Source of the DNA: Candidatus Parabeggiatoa sp. nov. 2
Lineage (GTDB): Bacteria > Pseudomonadota > Gammaproteobacteria > Beggiatoales > Beggiatoaceae
NCBI GenBank assembly: GCA_002085445.1
Contig: NBMI01000069.1
Span: 1-64,000 of the forward strand
DNA: 64,000 bases
Direction: 5' to 3'
Shown: positions 36,851 to 46,713 of the stretch, in pieces
Numbering within the stretch: position 1 is the stretch's first letter
Layout: each line of letters begins with the position of its first letter
Notes under the pieces: model-generated
The model's database searches: none
What the model was told of the DNA's origin: nothing
Seen by the model: the letters and a program-made list of their open reading frames with translations, nothing else
Made by a program: the position numbers and the translations under genes

Positions 36851-39052
36851 TATACCAATTTTTTCGATGAACTGTCACGCATTACCCAAATTCAAGGGCC
36901 GTTAAATAGTCATTCTGAATTTAATTACAATGCGGTGGGTAAGATTGTCGATGTCATTGATGCTGCCGAACGAGTTGATCATACCGAGTATGATGGGTTG
37001 TATCGCGCCATTGCCGTCATGCGTAATTATAAACCGGGGGCCGTCTCTAATGCAGACACCAATGTCACCACGCAATATGGTTACAATTTAGTGGGTGATG
37101 TTTTACAAGTGACTGATCCCAAAGGGTATAGCACGCATTATCAGTATGATTTGCAAGGCCGTAAGATTAGCAAGCAAAATGCCGAAGGGTATGAATGGCA
37201 ATACAGTTACGATCCGATGGGTAATTTGTTGGAGGTACTGAATCCGCGTGGTTATACGACTCAGATTGAATATACGCCGACTTATCGGCTGCATAAAGTC
37301 GTTGATCCAGAACAACAGGCGCTGACTTTGTTGTACAACCCCAACGGTAAGTTGACGGATAAGATTGATCGCCGAGACGTGGTAACGCATCACGAGTACA
37401 ATGAATTGGATCGGTTGGTGCAGCGGATTCGTAATTATCAATCGGGTGAGGTGGCCGATCATGAAACCAATGTCACGACTGGGTTTGAGTATGATTTGGC
37501 CGGTAATTTGCGCTTTTTAACGAATCCACGCGGTTTTACGGCCGAATTGCGTTATGATGCTGCGAATCGTCGCACCGAAGTGGTTGATTTTGAACAAGGC
37601 AATAGCCGTTTAGTCTATGACAACGTGGATAACGTCTTGCGTTTAACCGATGCGAACGGTCATTCGACTGAGTATCAATATGATGATTTGGATCAGTTGG
37701 TAGCGGTGATTAATGCTGAGAATGAAACCAAGCGGTTTGAATATGATGTCGTGGGCAATCGCACTGTGATGATTGAAGCCGATGATACCATCACCACGTA
37801 TGATTATGATGCGATTTATCGGTTGAATGCTGTGATTCAGAACTTTCAGGCGGAGGCACCACCAGCGAATGATGTTAATGTCAGCACGCAATATGCTTAT
37901 GATGCGCGGGGGTTGTTGACGGCGATTCTGAATGCCAATAAACAGATCACCTTATTTGAATACGATAAGGTTGGGCAAGTCATTCGAGAAATCGATCCGT
38001 TGAATAAGGTTTGGGAATATGCTTATGATGGCGTGGGCAATAAAGTCTCGCGGAAAGATGCCAACGGCAATGAGACGGTGTCTCGCTATTTGCCGGATGA
38101 TCAATTGCACCAAATCGGCTATTTTGATGGAACGGCGGTTCAATATACTTATGATCCCAATAATAACCGCACGTCAATGCAAGATGGCTTGGGTACGACA
38201 ACCTGGACTTATGATCCGTTGAATCGGCGGACTCGTCAGGATGATCCGTTTGATCGCGTCTTGGCATCGGCTTATGATGCGGCGAGTAATCGGGTGGGTT
38301 TGGTTTATGCCGACGATAATCAAGTGGCTTATGCGTATTCGCCGAATAATTGGTTAGCGCAAGTGACCGATCCGCATGGACAAGTCACTCATTATGAACG
38401 CGATAAAGTGGGCAATATTACCCAGATTGCGAATCCGAATGCCACGACGACCGATACGACGTATGATAAAGTGTATCGGGTGACAAGTTTGCTTAACCTT
38501 GCCGGGGCTAAGACACATAGTGCGTTTAACTATACCTATAATTTGGTCGGGCATGTCACGCAAGTGGTTAAAGAATATGGTTGGCGGCAGCCGTCTGAGA
38601 TTACCGAGACTTATAGCTACGATGGCGTGCATCGGTTAGCAACGGCGACCATTTCGCCGTTGAAAAGTGATGAAGTGAGCATGGCTTACGAGTACGATGC
38701 GGTGGGTAATCGCTTGGCTTGGGAAAGCAATGATGATTTGACCACGTATGAGCCGTTTGATGGTTTTCGCAAGACGTATGAATACAATGCGAATAATCAA
38801 TTGCTGACGTTGCTGACGGATTCTGACAAGCCGAATGGGGATTTATTGGTGACGTTGCTTTATGATGATAATGGTAACCGTATCAATAAGTTACTCCAAG
38901 GTGAACACGGCGTTGATCATTATAGTACCGACTACGGCTTTGATCCCGAAAACCGTTTAGTCGTCGCGCAGAATTATCATTCAGAATGGTTTGTTGGGGT
39001 TATTGGGTTTCTTGCTTTTATTCGGTTAATCCTTAAATACTGGGAATTCTGA
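36851..39052 (+). pseudogene. Rhs/YD-repeat fragment, truncated at both ends
   Basis: The coding frame directly follows the stop of the lipoprotein gene (FFDELSRITQIQGPLNSHSE) and has no start of its own; the first usable GTG is at 36935. It encodes about 30 YD repeats of the form YDxxGN...(YNLVGDVLQVTDPKGY, YDPMGNLLEVLNPRGY, YDNVDNVLRLTDANGH). These form the beta-cocoon of Rhs/Tc proteins. No core-ending motif or toxin domain is present. After VVAQNYHSEWF the frame runs into repeat DNA and ends with a hydrophobic tail (VGVIGFLAFIRLILKYWEF). Sequence differs from the YD part of the 50-kb gene, so this is a different Rhs gene. It probably serves as a silent cassette or a relic. Confidence 0.8.
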
Positions 39053-39122
39053 TTCAGACATTATTGCTTTTATTCTGTCAATTCTTAAATTCTGCTAATT
39101 CTGATTCTGACAATATAGTAAG

Positions 39123-39279
39123 TACAACGGATACGCGAAATGAACGGATAAGTTAACAGGTAATAATAACGCATTTACCTTTCAATCGGTACAAGATAGC
39201 TGTTATCCTAGACTATCGTTCTAATTATCCCGTCATCAATTGGTTTTATTTATCCGTTTCGGCGCGCGTATCCGTTGTA
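39123..39279. mobile_element. MITE with tacaacggatacgcg ends, copy a
   Basis: The inverted ends are tacaacggatacgcg and cgcgtatccgttgta, with interior word caatcggtacaagatagctg. The element starts and ends with TA, as expected for IS630/mariner-type elements. Related copies are at 59617-59758, 60013-60154, 61066-61206 and 63209-63294. No coding capacity. Confidence 0.75.
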
Positions 39280-39312
39280 CTATTCTTAGGCGGATTGAGC
39301 GAGCGTCGGGTA

Positions 39313-39926
39313 GGTAGAGCTTCGCTGTACCCACCATTTCATTCTCTTTCTATTGACTTTGGGTTGTTTATTATGAATGTGGGGTTGTGGTGGGTGTAAC
39401 GAAGTTCTACCCACCCGACATTATCAAAGCGAGTACAGAATATTAACGGAGAGGGCCGATTTGTTCGTCCGTTGAATTGTTTGATGAGTCTTAATGGCCC
39501 TTGAATCAATCCGTTTATACCCAAAATCAGAGTTGTACTTCTGCCTAGCGAGCGTCGGATGCGTCCGTTGCTTCTTTTAAATGTGGAGTATGGATTTGTA
39601 GGATGCACCTGACACTGGCTCAAAAATCATTCAGCTGAGTAGCAATAAAATCTATGCAAAACATTACTTTACGTTCTCGTGTGGGTACCGATGGCCATTT
39701 GCATTTGAACATACCCACTGCACAGCCCAACGCGGAATTGGATGTGATTGTGTTTTTACGGCCCATCAATTATGTTGATACAAGCAAACCAAAAACAACC
39801 TTCTCGGAGCGATGGCGCGGTCAATTTAAAGGGATAGCTCGCCCTTTAAATCATGCTGACCAAGATTTGCGGTTTGAATATTTAGCAGAGCGTTACAAAT
39901 TATGAAGAACATCTTTGTAGACTGCG
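39313..39926. repeat. 600-bp segmental duplication, copy 1
   Basis: This segment matches 61946-62568 almost throughout, in the same orientation. It includes an upstream noncoding part, a small antitoxin-like gene and the first 25 bp of a PIN-toxin gene (up to gtagactgcg). Homology stops abruptly at 39926. Differences are a few substitutions and small indels. Confidence 0.85.
39654..39905 (+). CDS. Putative antitoxin of a PIN-type module, copy 1
   Basis: An 83-aa protein (MQNITLRSRVGTDGHLHLNI ... HADQDLRFEYLAERYKL). The N-terminal part looks like an AbrB/VapB-type or DUF-type small antitoxin with a predicted beta-hairpin. Its stop codon overlaps the ATG of a PIN-domain gene in both copies of the duplication, the typical arrangement for toxin-antitoxin pairs. 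Here that toxin gene is cut after eight codons (MKNIFVDC), so this is an orphan antitoxin. It differs from the copy at 62296 at a single residue (AQPNAE versus ALPNAE). Confidence 0.65.
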   Translation: MQNITLRSRVGTDGHLHLNIPTAQPNAELDVIVFLRPINYVDTSKPKTTFSERWRGQFKGIARPLNHADQDLRFEYLAERYKL

Positions 39927-40189
39927 GATTGGTAAACAAAAATATTTGTTCCAGTCGAGCGAACCTGTTGATTGTTGGTGAGTTGATAAGGGAGTTGTCC
40001 ACCGGTTACTGAAAAGGTGATGGGTTGGCCTATTTTGGTGGTTGGATAGGCTGGCGTGATGTGCAGTTGGGGCTGGAAACGCACGACGACTGGAATCGGC
40101 AACTTGGTTTCGCCATCTGTGACATCCAACCACGTTGAACCGGTTTGTACGCCAGTCACTTTGTTGTTATCGCCCAAGAGCAAGTACAA
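39927..40189 (-). pseudogene. Fragment of a secreted Ig-like repeat protein
   Basis: Minus-strand frame with GVQTGSTWLDVTDGETKLPI and ITFSVTGGQLPYQLTNNQ, resembling bacterial Ig-like or cadherin-like repeats of surface proteins. It has no signal peptide and is cut off at 39927, exactly where the PIN gene fragment ends. No intact parent gene is present in the window. Confidence 0.45.
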
Positions 40190-40314
40190 CTAAATCAAGG
40201 TGATATCGTGGTACACAATACATTGACGGCATTACCGAAGCGGAGACTCAAGCTGAAGAATTTTATGGACAAGAGCGGTTGTGCGAAGTTGTCAAACAAA
40301 ATCGGCAACACTGA
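40186..40314 (+). pseudogene. C-terminal fragment of a SpoIIE-type PP2C phosphatase
   Basis: In one frame the DNA reads LNQGDIVV and, after a shift, DGITEAETQAEEFYGQERL followed by CEVVKQNRQH and a stop. This is the conserved end of SpoIIE/RsbU-type phosphatases (GDxxxLYTDGITEA...FG..RL). The 5' part is missing and a small indel lies around 40208. It sits in a mosaic with PIN and Ig-like fragments. Confidence 0.6.
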
Positions 40315-40540
40315 GTAATATTCAGGGGGCTGTAGGGCGAGCCGGCGTGTTCGCCCTGGCAGTGAAGTGAAACCTGGGGTAAAGGTAAAAAGACACCAAC
40401 CCCGTAGGGCTTTGGGAGTCTATGGCATGCCCAAAGCTGAAGCTTTGGGACTCCATGTCAGGTGTGACGCGGAACCTCAAAAAATGTGTTCCTTCACCTC
40501 GTTTGGGAATGATAAAAACGACAACAAAAGTCGTTTGGCT

Positions 40541-42433
40541 TTAGTTTTTTATTGTATATAAAACCCTGTAAAACAGTGAGGGTTTTCCATTCATTTTCAT
40601 CACCCTTTTGTAGTTTTCCAACAAACTACAAAATTTTGGAGAATATTTTTTATTTTTACCAAATTGGGTGTTCTTCAAATAAGTCACTAAATTAGTACCT
40701 TTAGAAAACTCAGGTTCATTAAAAACGGACTCTTGTTTCTCTTCTGTTTCAGGCGGTTTCGTGTACTCATCTATGAATTGTCCAGCCATTTCAAAAAACT
40801 CGTTACAAACAGATTCGTTATCTTCCTTAAACAGTTTTAAGAGCGATTGCGTTATATTAGCGTTAGTTTTATTGATTTCTGCTTTAAACATCACCGCTTT
40901 TAGTAGTTCTATAACAACCATAAAAAACAAAAAACGTGTTGTTATTTTTCGGCAACTTTTTCCACGTCCAAAGTTATACTTTTTTAAGGATTTTTGTAGA
41001 AGATAAGCAGCATATAAGTCATCAACACCAAAAGGCATTGTACTTTCTGAGTTGTTTACGATTTTTTTGTATACTGAACCACCTTGTACAAATGGTTTAC
41101 TGTTTCCATACAAGGCTAGTCCCGCTTCTCCAAGCCACCCCGCACCATAAACTTTCAGTAAATCATAAATATTGGCAAAGTCTGTCAATTTCTTGTCATT
41201 TTTTTGCGAGGCTTTGTGAGCATCCCAGCTACCTCTTTGAATTTCCAAGAAAACCTGATAATTTTTGCCCATTCGCCTTTGCCAAACGCGAAAACCCGAG
41301 GCTAAAGCCAGAAAATCTTTTTCCCTTACGGCATTTTGGCTGTTTGTATAGCGTGTAATGTTTTCCAATAGGCTGTTACTCTGAGAATCAACACCAACCT
41401 TAACAATTTTGACGATAACTACCCCTTTCTCGAATCTTTCTTTCCATTCTTCCAGTAATGGACTTGAGCCTTTGCCACCGGCTTCAAATTTGTTAAACAA
41501 AACATTGTAAATAGTTCGGGTCGTTTGGCAACCGTTGACTACAGACGGATTGATCAAATTAAAACGCTCATAAGGCCTTTTTTCCACACTTTGGACAACT
41601 ATCGTTACGCCATTGTTGTAAAATCCAAAATCTTCAGGATTGTTATCAAGCGTCTCTTTTATGGATTTATTAACTTTCCCCCGCATCCCTAAGAAAAGGC
41701 GAATGTTTTTTTCATAGAGTCGATCCAAATCGCCGGTTCTTATGTAATAGCCTTTCAAAAAATCATACAAGTCACCTAATGTAACTGAACCCACCAGCAA
41801 ATTTTCTCCTGATTTCACAAAATTTCCCTTGAGTGGGATTTCAAGGTGTTCATCAGTACGATTTTCCAAAGTACGTTGATAAATGGTTGCAATTGAAACG
41901 GTATCTACATCAAATCGTTCTCCAAACCTATCTTTTCCCATCGCACGGATATCGCTTAATGCGTATCTTTCTTTGGCGTTGAGCGGTTTATCCGTCGCAA
42001 ACACAAAAACTAATCTATTATCTTCAGATTGTTTAGAGAGAAAGATATGCAAACGTTCAAGTAAATCTTGAGTAAAAAAAGAAAGATTCTTCCCTTTACC
42101 TTCAAGCGTTTCAAAAAGTTTCTGGGCTTCTTGCAAGAGCGTTTTAGCTCCAGAAAACGATTTTCCATATTTGCTTTGCACTATATACCACGTATCCCCG
42201 TCTTGATATGACTCATCTGTCGTTTCGCCTCGGTGCAAATAGGCAATATCAATTCCTCCGTCTCCATTTCCATCACAATACACAATGTTATCTGAAAACT
42301 CGTCTATGTCGAGCCACTGGCTAATCAACTTACGTGCAAAGCGACGTCCAAGTTCTACTGTAGAGGGATTGCCTTCGCGTATATCGCTCAGCCAGACTTT
42401 ACAAAAGTTTTGAAAATCAGCGTTTGGTGTCAT
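40541..42433 (-). CDS. AIPR-family abortive infection protein
   Basis: Antiphage protein of 630 aa. The AIPR core is recognisable near residues 225-330: YEKNIRLFLGMRGKVNKSI, DFGFYNNGVTIVVQSV and INPSVVNGCQTTRTIY. The N-terminal 150 residues carry a restriction-endonuclease-like pattern (DGNGDGGIDIAYL ... WYIVQSKYGKS, a D-x(n)-QxK site), suggesting nuclease activity. Family members are linked to abortive infection and often stand alone next to R-M genes. Here the other neighbours are a Kv-type channel and a two-gene membrane cassette (divergent), and Septu further down. Length is complete. Upstream (42434-42500) there is a possible promoter area but no clear operator. Confidence 0.85.
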   Translation of the reverse strand: MTPNADFQNFCKVWLSDIREGNPSTVELGRRFARKLISQWLDIDEFSDNIVYCDGNGDGGIDIAYLHRGETTDESYQDGDTWYIVQSKYGKSFSGAKTLLQEAQKLFETLEGKGKNLSFFTQDLLERLHIFLSKQSEDNRLVFVFATDKPLNAKERYALSDIRAMGKDRFGERFDVDTVSIATIYQRTLENRTDEHLEIPLKGNFVKSGENLLVGSVTLGDLYDFLKGYYIRTGDLDRLYEKNIRLFLGMRGKVNKSIKETLDNNPEDFGFYNNGVTIVVQSVEKRPYERFNLINPSVVNGCQTTRTIYNVLFNKFEAGGKGSSPLLEEWKERFEKGVVIVKIVKVGVDSQSNSLLENITRYTNSQNAVREKDFLALASGFRVWQRRMGKNYQVFLEIQRGSWDAHKASQKNDKKLTDFANIYDLLKVYGAGWLGEAGLALYGNSKPFVQGGSVYKKIVNNSESTMPFGVDDLYAAYLLQKSLKKYNFGRGKSCRKITTRFLFFMVVIELLKAVMFKAEINKTNANITQSLLKLFKEDNESVCNEFFEMAGQFIDEYTKPPETEEKQESVFNEPEFSKGTNLVTYLKNTQFGKNKKYSPKFCSLLENYKRVMKMNGKPSLFYRVLYTIKN

Positions 42434-43011
42434 AAATTTTCAATCCATTATCCAAGGTGTAAAACATTTTGATATCATAATTTATGGTAAGATACAGAGC
42501 ATCACCTTGGGGTGGTGAAAAGGAGGTTTTACGGTTTCCGTTACTTGATCCCATTTTTGTTCCGATTTCTGGACAGGTAAATTGTGAATGGTGAATTGTG
42601 AATTGTGAATTGTGAATTGTGAAAACACAAAAGCGGGATCAACAATGAACCCAATCTCCTAACGTCGAAATGACAGTAAGGCAAAGGGTTTTCGTTTAGG
42701 CACTCATTAGTCTAAGGGATGCCCCCGCAAAAGATTGTAAATTGTTATGCGGGTTTTTCAAAGTTGTCAAGCACTTTTTTCGACTGAGTCTAAAAATCCG
42801 ATGTCTTTGAGACTTCTGTTTTTTTAAAAGAGCGCGTTAGAGGGCCATAATTTCATTTGAAAGCATCCAAAATATTTTATGGCCCTCAAATGGGTCTAAG
42901 TAACCCTAAAAATTAGAGGTTAATAACTGGAGTCCGCGTCTCTCTAGTCTGTGAGGCGATAAATCGCCTACTACAAACTCTACTCTATTTTAAAATTAGG
43001 GTAACCCAATT
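42434..43011. other. Divergent intergenic region
   Basis: No gene is seen. It includes a gaattgt heptamer run (42580-42622), a terminator-like hairpin (42722-42762) and one unit of the two-hairpin repeat (42790-42895), and then gaggcgataaatcgcctact, also found at 26.45 kb. Promoters for the AIPR gene and the channel gene must lie here. Confidence 0.6.
42722..42762 (+). terminator. Possible Rho-independent terminator
   Basis: The stem cccgca pairs with tgcggg around a loop of about 20 bases and is followed by gtttttc. The loop is long, so the call is weak. It has no clear upstream gene on the plus strand. Confidence 0.3.
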
Positions 43012-43770
43012 TTGAATAAAAAAGTTTTTCTAAAACAAATCATCGAAAATAGCGATTCAAAACCGGGCCGATATTTTTCGTTTTTTATTCAGTCATTAAT
43101 TATTTTTTCTTTAATTACTTTTTCCATCAAAACGTTACCAGACTTATCAGAAAGTACCAAAGAAATACTGAACTTTCTTGAAGTGATAATGGTTGGCTGT
43201 TTTACCATTGAGTATTTACTTCGAGTTTTTGTGGCGGATAAAAAAACCGACTATATCTTTAGCTTCTTCGGCATCATTGATTTATTGGCCATTCTACCGT
43301 TTTATTTATCCACTGGCTTGGATTTAAGAGCCATTAGAATATTTCGTCTCTTGCGTTTAGTCCAAATACTCAAGCTTTTTAGATATAATAAAGCGGTTAT
43401 GCGTTTTCGTTGTGCCTTAGCCATTGCAAAAGAGGAATTAATCCTTTTCGGTTTTATTGCAGTCATTTTGTTGTACTTATCAGCAGTCTGCATATACTTT
43501 TTTGAACACGAGGCGCAACCTGACCGGTTTCAATCAATATTTCATAGTCTTTGGTGGTCGCTAACAACCTTAACGACTGTTGGATATGGCGATGTGTATC
43601 CGATTACGATTGGTGGACGTTTGTTCACCTTTTTCGTCTTAATGTTAGGTCTGGGGGTGATGGCGGTGCCTATTGGTTTACTTTCTTCTGCACTTTCTCA
43701 AGTCAGAAATGAAGAAAACAACAAGGGCTTTGCACGTGGGATTGCCCCTACAAACCGTTATGTAATGTAG
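43012..43770 (+). CDS. Voltage-gated potassium channel (Kv type), C-terminus repeat-derived
   Basis: Six-transmembrane channel of 252 aa. The voltage sensor S4 has arginines at three-residue spacing, R106, R109, R112 and R115 (LRAIRIFRLLRLVQILKLF). The selectivity filter TTVGYGD lies at 188-194 between S5 and S6 (LFTFFVLMLGLGVMAVPIGL). It begins at a non-ATG codon (TTG), because no ATG precedes S1. After S6 the frame enters a dispersed repeat (gggattgcccctacaaaccg), which supplies the tail ARGIAPTNRYVM, so a cytoplasmic domain may have been lost. Similar channels occur in ion homeostasis, but membrane channels are also effectors in abortive infection. The position between AIPR and a membrane cassette fits the second idea but does not prove it. 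Confidence 0.88.
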   Translation: MNKKVFLKQIIENSDSKPGRYFSFFIQSLIIFSLITFSIKTLPDLSESTKEILNFLEVIMVGCFTIEYLLRVFVADKKTDYIFSFFGIIDLLAILPFYLSTGLDLRAIRIFRLLRLVQILKLFRYNKAVMRFRCALAIAKEELILFGFIAVILLYLSAVCIYFFEHEAQPDRFQSIFHSLWWSLTTLTTVGYGDVYPITIGGRLFTFFVLMLGLGVMAVPIGLLSSALSQVRNEENNKGFARGIAPTNRYVM

Positions 43771-43836
43771 GGGCAATCCTTTATGGTTGCCCTCACCCAA
43801 AAGCGGTACGATATGGCATTGACCCTACGCCATATA

Positions 43837-43872
43837 AAAATCCGATGTCTTTGAGACATCGGATTTTTTAAA
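43837..43872. terminator. Bidirectional hairpin (repeat family) after the channel gene
   Basis: Perfect 14-bp stem: aaaatccgatgtct (43837-43850), loop ttg, agacatcggatttt (43854-43867), followed by a T/A-rich run. Shape and position suggest termination of the channel transcript. The same hairpin recurs at many places from 33 to 50 kb. Confidence 0.6.
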
Positions 43873-43928
43873 ACCCCTACGCTTGCGACTGGAATAGTCT
43901 TGCAATCTTTTTGATAACAGGAATGTTT

Positions 43929-44831
43929 ATGTTTAATAATGGTCTCAGAAAAGAAGCCCTCAAAAAACTAGAAAATGCCGTGGCGGATTATAATGCCAAA
44001 ACTGAAGATGTCAAAACAAAATCGTTGGCTCTTTTTGCAATACGACAAAAAAGTGTGGATGTCATTCAATCTGCTGAGAATTTAGTCAATAAATTCGCTA
44101 ATACACCTAAAGAGTTCGATAAAACCTTCTCAGAGTTCAAAGCGGAATATCAAGTTTTTACTGATACTATTGCTGAATTCGAGAAAGCCGGTAAAGATGT
44201 TAGCTTGAAATCAGCCGGCACATCTGTTGCGGGTGTGGCAGCCGGCGTTGGGGTTGCCACATTAGCGCCATCTGCTGCGATGGCAATTGCCACAACTTTT
44301 GGAACCGCTTCTACTGGAACACCAATTGCCAGTCTTTCTGGAACGGCTGCAACTAGAGCCGCTCTTGCTTGGCTTGGTGGTGGGGCAGTCACCGCGGGTG
44401 GTGGAGTGGCTGGCGGCAATGCATTATTGGCATTAGCAGGGCCAGTAGGTATTGGAATTGGTGCATTTACACTCGTTGGGAGTGGACTTTATGCGTCATC
44501 AAAGAATAAGGAAATTGTCGAAAAAGCTGAGAAACAACGCGCAAAAGTTGAGACGCTTTCGGCCGAATTAAAGCCAAAGATAGTAGAACTTCGTCGTCTA
44601 ATTGAGTTAACAGAGAACCATCAAAAAGGGGTGTCTGAGATATTATCACCCCTTGAATCTTCCACACGGAAGAATTTTCTTGGCACTCTTATTAATTATG
44701 TGCAGTCGCTTTTTAAATCAAATGTTCCTAAAGATTACCAAAGTTTTTCTTCTGATCAGAAAACGCTTCTTGCCTCTCTGATTAATCATGTGCAGTCTCT
44801 TTCAAAACTACTCAACAAAAAAGTACAGTAA
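43929..44831 (+). CDS. Glycine-rich membrane-hairpin protein with flanking coiled coils
   Basis: About 300 aa; chosen start ATG 43929, with AGGA six bases upstream (the frame is open from 43911). Residues 1-90 are helical and charged (LKKLENAVADYNAKTEDVKT). The centre is a long Gly/Ala-rich hydrophobic region (GVAAGVGVATLAPSAAMAIA, AWLGGGAVTAGGGVAGGNAL, GPVGIGIGAFTLVGSGL), predicted to form membrane hairpins of glycine-zipper type. The end is coiled coil again (KNKEIVEKAEKQRAKVETLS). I recall similar proteins paired with the type of gene that follows, but no named family. Membrane perturbation or scaffolding is an inference. The next gene starts 19 bp downstream, so the two are probably co-transcribed. 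Confidence 0.65.
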   Translation: MFNNGLRKEALKKLENAVADYNAKTEDVKTKSLALFAIRQKSVDVIQSAENLVNKFANTPKEFDKTFSEFKAEYQVFTDTIAEFEKAGKDVSLKSAGTSVAGVAAGVGVATLAPSAAMAIATTFGTASTGTPIASLSGTAATRAALAWLGGGAVTAGGGVAGGNALLALAGPVGIGIGAFTLVGSGLYASSKNKEIVEKAEKQRAKVETLSAELKPKIVELRRLIELTENHQKGVSEILSPLESSTRKNFLGTLINYVQSLFKSNVPKDYQSFSSDQKTLLASLINHVQSLSKLLNKKVQ

Positions 44832-44850
44832 AGAGTAAGGGGGTATCAAT

Positions 44851-46263
44851 TTGGATTCTCAAATCAAAGAGCAACTCTTCGGCACGATTGTCAACGAGTT
44901 TAAGCGATTATTTCGTATTGCAGGTGAAAGAAATAAACAAATATTCGCTGGGCAGGATGAAGCTTTTAATTCTGCAGCTACTCAGATAAATAAAGTTCTA
45001 GAGTCTGTGGGTAAGCCTGACAACAGACTTGGCAGTCCTCTGTCCAAACATGGAAAGATTGTAGAACCGGTTGAAGTTGGGATTCATAATGCCCGTCACG
45101 CCTTGGAGGCTAACGGCCAAACTGCGACAGTTGACGGAGTCAACAGCGACAATTGACGGAGTCGGCCGAACCGCCGCACCTATTGACGAAGTCGGCCGAA
45201 CCGCCGCTCATGAAGATGGTATTCATAATGCCCGTCACGCCTTGGAGGCTAACGGCCAAACTGCGACAATTGATGGAGTCGGCCGAACCGCCGCACCTGA
45301 AAATAGTATTCATAATGCCCGTCACGCCTTGGAGGCTAACGGCCAAACTGCGACAATTGACGGAGTCGGCCGAACCGCACTGCGACAATTGACGGAGTCG
45401 GCCGAACCGCTCATGAAGATTTTGGTCATGAGGGTTCTTATTATCATCAACAAGATACGGTAAGAAAAACTCTTGACAGACATGAAGATGAATTAGCCAA
45501 AAAGAACAGTGAAAATAAAATCCATCAAGACCATAAACCCTCTTTTCAAGAAGGGCTAACAGCGACTGGAGTGGCTACTGCTGTCGGTGCTTCAATATAT
45601 TTAACCACCGGACTCTATAAGAAACATAAAGAGGGTAAACGGTTCTATAAAGGCGATTTTACGGTAAAGGACTGGAAAGAAGTTGGTGGCGATACTCTCA
45701 AGGGTGGCGTAATTGGTGGCGTATCTGGCGCTGCAATATATGGACTCACTAGTTATGCACCTCTATCAGCCCCCTTTGCCGGCGCGGTTGTAAGTGCAAC
45801 AAAAGGGGTTGCGTCTCTTGTTAAAGATTATCACTCTGGTAAAATTAACAATGACGAGTTTTTTGAACTCGGAATGGTGATTTGTGCAGAGTCCGCAATT
45901 GTAGGTATCGCTACTGCGGCAGGGCAGACGATTATTCCTATCCCCGTTCTTGGAGCCGTTCTTGGCTCAGTAGCAGGTTCTATGTTTGTGAAAATTATCA
46001 GCAAAAGTGATCGAAAAACGGCAACTAAAATTCGTCGTGAAATAGAGGGGTATATTCAGAAGTTAGATGCAGTTACTCAAGCGCTGATAAAAAGAATCAC
46101 CGCCAAATTTGAGAAGCTGGGGGAACTAACCAAAGCCGCCTTCTCTTTTGAAAATAATGAGAAGTTACTTCAATATAGCATTGATTTAGCCCGAGCTTAC
46201 GGGGTTGATGAAAATAAAATAATAAAGTCACACGACGAATTGGATAACTTTATTTTAATCTAG
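44851..46263 (+). pseudogene. Partner membrane protein, interrupted by a tandem expansion
   Basis: The first part (44851-45156, TTG start after aaggggg) reads QLFGTIVNEFKRLFRIAGER and continues to EVGIHNARHALEANGQTAT. The last part (45409-46263) is in the same frame: HEDFGHEGSYYHQQDT, LQ-type linker, FQEGLTATGVATAVGASIYL, KEVGGDTLKGGVIGGVSGAA, two hydrophobic hairpins (GTAAGQTIIPIPVLGAVLG-like, seen as AAGQTIIPIPVLGAVLGSVA) and a charged end. Between them, 258 bp of partial tandem copies bring stop codons. Without that insertion the frame would encode about 384 aa. It belongs with the preceding gene as a two-gene cassette. No function is assigned. Confidence 0.65.
45085..45410. repeat. GC-rich tandem expansion inside the membrane-protein gene
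   Basis: Three copies of the segment beginning cataatgcccgtcacgcctt start at 45085, 45224 and 45311, plus extra partial copies of attgacggagtcggccgaac near 45143, 45180 and 45388. Between the aligned words at 45121 and 45379 the inserted length is 258 bp, a multiple of three, but the junctions shift frame internally. Confidence 0.85.
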
Positions 46264-46264
46264 C

Positions 46265-46297
46265 AAAATCCGATGTCTTTGAGACATCGGATTTTTT
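46265..46297. terminator. Hairpin terminator after the membrane cassette
   Basis: Perfect 14-bp stem aaaatccgatgtct / agacatcggatttt with loop ttg, immediately after the stop at 46263 and followed by a T run. It belongs to the dispersed two-hairpin repeat. Confidence 0.65.
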
Positions 46298-46600
46298 AAA
46301 AGAGCGGATAGAGGGCCATAACTTAATTTGAAAACCTTCAAAATATTTTATGGCCCTCAAACAAGGCTCGCTAAAAATCCGAAGTCTTTGAGACCTCTGA
46401 TTTTTTAAAAGAGCAGAGGGCCATAACTTCATTTGAAAACCTTCAAAATATTTTATGGCCCTCAAACAAGGCTCGCTAAAAATCCGAAGTCTTTGAGACA
46501 TCTGATTTTTTTAAAGAGCATATTAGTTGTACTAAATTCGTTTATCCGCGTAATTCGTTGTACTCAATTCGTTTATCCGCGTAATTCGTTGTAAGAAATC
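46298..46600. repeat. Two-hairpin repeats and cgtttatccgcg units
   Basis: Two full and one partial unit of the 115-bp repeat with gagggccataac ... attttatggccctc stems (46310-46500) are followed by two copies of the cgtttatccgcgtaattcg unit (46538-46592). A minus-strand 83-aa frame is repeat-derived. Confidence 0.85.
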
Positions 46601-46713
46601 AGATTAAACATGGTTATTAATACCTGAATTTGTGAAGGTATTGTAAATGATAGGTGTAAAGAAAGTTCTATCCATCCTTAGCGACGCAGATAAACACACA
46701 GGATTAAACAAAC

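Noticed and set aside
37103..37462. 119-codon minus-strand frame in the YD fragment
   Set aside because: It is a shadow of YD-repeat coding with no independent support.
45140..45388. Frames on both strands over the GC-rich expansion
   Set aside because: They arise from the tandem repeat and are not conserved with the flanking gene frame.
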